Shown here: piece after piece, positions 62,301-64,000 of the stretch | Position numbering within the stretch: position 1 is the first letter of the stretch | Layout: each line of letters opens with the position of its first letter | Source of the DNA: Candidatus Saccharimonadota bacterium | Lineage (GTDB): Bacteria > Patescibacteriota > Saccharimonadia > Saccharimonadales > Saccharimonadaceae | Assembly: GCA_017540545.1 (NCBI GenBank) | Contig: JAFYAV010000001.1 | Coordinates: forward strand, 62,001 to 126,000 | Reading direction: 5' to 3' | DNA: 64,000 nt | The notes under the pieces: model-generated | What the model was told of the DNA's origin: nothing | The model's input: the letters and a program-made list of their open reading frames with translations, nothing else | Databases searched by the model: none | Translations under genes and position numbers: made by a program

Positions 62301-63094
62301 ATTTCATCCGGCGGAATTACGTTTAGCTGAAAATCTTTCAGCGTCATTCTATTTTCGTCCGTAATTCTACTACCAGTACCCACGCACAACAGCACCTCAT
62401 GCGCATCTTGGTCTTCGTGCTTCAAATAGTGTCCATCACAGGTTACCACTAACGGCAGCCCTGTCTCTTTTGCAATCTCCATTAATTTGTTATTAATCTT
62501 CGTCTGCTCAGACCAATGCGTTGGCGAATCTGGATGCCCATGATCCTGCATCTCCAAATAGAATCTGTCTTTAAAAACTTCCGAATACCACTTTACTAGC
62601 TCCATTGTGCGCTTTTCATCATCCGCCCGAATCGCCATCGAAATCTCCGACCCCGCACACCCCGAACAGCATATAATTCCTTCGTTGTACTCTTCCATCA
62701 CTCGGTGGTCAATGCGTGGCTTATAATACTTACCGTCAATTTCCGCAATCGTCATCAATCGGCAAAGGTTTTCAAAACCCTTCTCGTTCATTGCGAGCAA
62801 TGTAATATGAAAACGCTCTTTATCATAAGCTGGATCGCGATCTTCCAAACGTCGCGCCGCCACATAAGCTTCTAGCCCCAGAATCGGTTTTATGCCCGCA
62901 TCTGACGCCGTCTTATAGAGGTCAATCAAACCCGACATCGTGCCGTGATCCGTCACCGCCACCGCCTCCATTCCCTGAGACTTCACAAAATCAATCAGCT
63001 CATCAACCTTCGTCAGGCCGTCCAACAGCGAATAATGCGTGTGGTTGTGCAAATGCACAAAATCACTTGGTTTTAGTTGTTCCTCCGTTGCCAT
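59384..63094 (-). CDS. dnaE: DNA polymerase III alpha subunit
   Basis: The 1236-aa replicative polymerase. The N-terminal PHP domain keeps its metal ligands (HNHTHYSLLDG, TDHGTM, CDGHYL), so it may have exonuclease activity. The palm has PDIDTDIQDNRR (catalytic Asp pair) and a third Asp in MDFLGLSNL. Then come the fingers (NALYRPGPMQFI) and the beta-binding and tandem HhH region. An OB domain (ASVIVGGIITNVRSLVTKSG) is followed by a Gly/Arg-rich linker and a C-terminal domain. TAGAAT (complement of 63101-63106) leaves exactly six bases before the ATG, so it is probably leaderless. Confidence 0.95.
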   Translation of the reverse strand: MATEEQLKPSDFVHLHNHTHYSLLDGLTKVDELIDFVKSQGMEAVAVTDHGTMSGLIDLYKTASDAGIKPILGLEAYVAARRLEDRDPAYDKERFHITLLAMNEKGFENLCRLMTIAEIDGKYYKPRIDHRVMEEYNEGIICCSGCAGSEISMAIRADDEKRTMELVKWYSEVFKDRFYLEMQDHGHPDSPTHWSEQTKINNKLMEIAKETGLPLVVTCDGHYLKHEDQDAHEVLLCVGTGSRITDENRMTLKDFQLNVIPPDEIISRWGKTCPEAVRNTKRIADRCNVKIELGRILIPKFPIETGETEKEYLDKLVFRGLAERFGYMSKEEAQTKSVEEIRPVLSKEILERIDYELATVDKMGYNGYFLIVQDFINWGKGQGIIYGPGRGSAAGSLLAYAIHITDLNPLKYDLLFERFLNPDRISMPDIDTDIQDNRRDEVIEYCTQKYGKGRVSNICTFGKMMAKNAVRDVARVLDVPFAEADRIAKLVPDPVMGHHVKLKDAIVNEPDLKHEYETNPTAKEVIDLAMRLEGTIRSHGVHACGVVIAPDDLVKFMPLEVSAKGPLATQYPGPQVEELGLLKMDFLGLSNLSVIQQALRIIKKVHGKMIDMNKIPLDDDNVYDLFRRGDTTGVFQFESAGMKRYLRELQPTAFDDLIAMNALYRPGPMQFIESFIKRKHGEEPVTYLHPGLENSLKSTYGILIYQEQFMQASKEWCGFTGGQADTLRKAVGKKKVDLMNKMKPLFVEGAVKVGGATKEIAETFWDQLLDFANYCFNKSHAACYALVAYWTAYLKAYYPEAFMAALMTADMRWTDRLAIEMTECKRMGIQVLGPDINESYPDFATVGKTKTIRFGLAAIKGMGKALAEEVVDERDRGGKFKSVCDFAKRVSGQKFNKKSWESVIKTGGFDSFADRSDLLFNLDKIQAYGNKMQKDAANGQTDLFGAMGAAAEVPEVEIQPAPTKYSDKEQLMWERDLMGLYISAHPLDKYDTYFEEQTMPINEIKPELDGASVIVGGIITNVRSLVTKSGSKMAFVKIEDKVSEIEVIVFPKTYEEVGAKLVQDAVVKVTGRVNASDRDGNKTDEAKINAEAVDIITDEELENYESTGAKLKTPTKGVSQKPRGKVAATNVSGGHGGGGYRRGGEKPATHFRTTESDVDARPMKPKKIFIRVMDPSNKDALVSLKQSCAVYPGLSEVILVIGENKKAMRMPFRCEPSEVLIGELTDIFGKEGVVVK

Positions 63095-63191
63095 ATCCCC
63101 ATTCTACCATGAAACCACTTTTCGCTAGATGGTACTATCAAAATATTATCTCTATACCGTCCACTTTTCTCTCGCCGCTTAACATCTCATA

Positions 63192-63407
63192 CTACAACGA
63201 GCGTAACTGTTCCGTCGTCTCTCGAATTTCATCTTTATACGGAGATTCAGCCTCTTCAGATGCTTCCGTGACCTTCCCTACAACATCAATTGCCTTCTCG
63301 CCAAACTGCTCAGCAACATCTTCATTTACGCCTTCGTTCGATTCAATCTTATCCTCGCCTCCCCACCCTTCAACGGTTCCAACTTCAACCTCCTTTTTCG
63401 GACCCAT
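63192..63407 (-). CDS. small acidic protein, 71 aa
   Basis: The start MGPKKEVEVG at 63407 follows TGGAGG by seven bases. The product is acidic and helical, with an EDKIESNEGVNEDVAEQFGE stretch, and has no TM or signal. It lies 28 bases after the gene truncated at the window edge, so it is likely the second gene of that operon. Not recognised. The 97 bases between it and dnaE hold only the dnaE promoter. Confidence 0.6.
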   Translation of the reverse strand: MGPKKEVEVGTVEGWGGEDKIESNEGVNEDVAEQFGEKAIDVVGKVTEASEEAESPYKDEIRETTEQLRSL

Positions 63408-63435
63408 TATCATACCTCCATTTTAAAAATGAGTT

Positions 63436-64000
63436 TCACCCTGCTATACGCTCAGATATACTCGCGGCTCGCTCGCCAATTCGATGAGATCTCGACTTCG
63501 GTTGCTTATCTTCTTCGGCGTTTGCATCCTTCTCTCTTCGGAATCCGACCCAATAATATGTCCCACTACTATCCGAATACGAATCTTCATAATCGTAAAC
63601 TACTTTAAAGCCGTGTTTTTCGACTAACCGCCCCCCTAGTCCACCCCTCATTTCTCCTTTTTTATTTTTTTTGCCAACCAACAACGCAAACGATGTGCTC
63701 TCTCTGGCCTCCATCTCGACTAAGTCAATCTCGCTCTTCTCAACGCGACCCAAAAAACTTTCCAGCGCACCAATAGCCGTTCTTCCACCCTGTCGCCCCT
63801 CCTCTACTATGCCAAAATCTTCAATATAAATTGCTTCATCATCAGGCTTATCTTCCTCTTTGAAATGCTTGACCTCCTCTACGCCCGCTAAGCAGTAGCC
63901 GACCGGAACTTTCTTGCCGTCAGCGTCAATTTCTATCAAGAAACTATACGGGCTTCTTTCCGGATCTGTCGCTATCGCTTCCAGGCTCCGCCTATCAAGC
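63436..64000 (-). CDS. GNAT-like acetyltransferase, truncated by window edge
   Basis: The frame is open to the window end (upstream codons read SLEAIATDPERSPYSFLIEI), so the 5' end is missing. The visible ~188 residues show a strand pair (VPVGYCLAGVEEV), a YIEDFGIVEEGRQGGRTAIG segment like GNAT motif A, where V-x-x-x-x-R-x-x-G-x-G/A binds acetyl-CoA, and a late KHGFKVVYDYEDSY strand. The end is basic and Ser/Arg-rich. The family call is tentative. Confidence 0.55.
   Translation of the reverse strand, partial: LDRRSLEAIATDPERSPYSFLIEIDADGKKVPVGYCLAGVEEVKHFKEEDKPDDEAIYIEDFGIVEEGRQGGRTAIGALESFLGRVEKSEIDLVEMEARESTSFALLVGKKNKKGEMRGGLGGRLVEKHGFKVVYDYEDSYSDSSGTYYWVGFRREKDANAEEDKQPKSRSHRIGERAASISERIAG

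Overview
The window fits a member of the Candidatus Saccharibacteria (TM7) or a close CPR/Patescibacteria relative. The grounds are gene content and layout: tightly packed genes, UGA read as stop, a pilM-N-O-B type IV pilus block without its usual neighbours, a Pro/Ala/Thr-rich single-pass membrane protein overlapping tpiA, and membrane proteins with long Pro-Thr-Glu tails. No rRNA is present, so the assignment is an inference.

Layout. 0-8.5 kb (housekeeping mixed with ORFans): a YjbR-like protein, orn, mscL, argS and pyrG, interleaved with small unrecognised genes that each have their own promoter and terminator. 8.7-14.2 kb (accessory membrane and secreted proteins): a 226-aa membrane protein with a long structured leader, a metallophosphoesterase, a Pro-rich membrane protein, a polytopic protein with a T7 tract near its start, and a WG-repeat-like protein. 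14.2-18.5 kb: tRNA-Arg and a 1356-aa heparinase II/III-like surface enzyme. 18.6-24.3 kb: tyrS, two ORFans, a phosphomannomutase-type HAD enzyme and tpiA. 24.3-26.9 kb: tRNA-His, tRNA-Gly, a nest of inverted repeats with degenerate copies of the tRNA-Gly 3' end, and a chimeric BspA-repeat surface protein. 26.9-32.1 kb: the pilus assembly operon on the minus strand. 32.2-37.1 kb: ychF and a nucleotide-related group (deoxyribosyltransferase-like protein, HD phosphohydrolase, a short protein with an anaerobic ribonucleotide reductase motif under a paired NrdR-like operator) and a peptidase E-like gene. 37.1-42.1 kb: a two-component system with a MacB-type ABC exporter, and an acyltransferase. 42.2-47.9 kb: queA-tgt, an AI-2E-type transporter, a DUF2975 protein and cysS. 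47.9-54.0 kb: an SPFH protein followed by three tandem paralogous double-zinc-ribbon membrane proteins, resembling part of the Bacillus ydjFGHI envelope-stress module. 54.0-59.4 kb: an EamA transporter, ppa, and a coupled sugar-phosphate operon (gap, rpiB, rpe-like, pfkB, LOG). 59.4-64 kb: dnaE, a small protein and an edge-truncated GNAT-like gene.

Two styles of expression are visible. Many core genes have a -10 box ending six to eight bases before the ATG, which implies leaderless mRNAs. A second set of mostly monocistronic ORFans mostly has near-consensus TTGACA/TATAAT promoters with 17-18 bp spacing, strong AAAGGAGG sites, often stem-loops near the 5' end, and strong hairpin terminators. 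That second set, the NrdR-like operator built into a promoter spacer, and the inverted-repeat nest beside tRNA-Gly are the parts least explained by known annotation.
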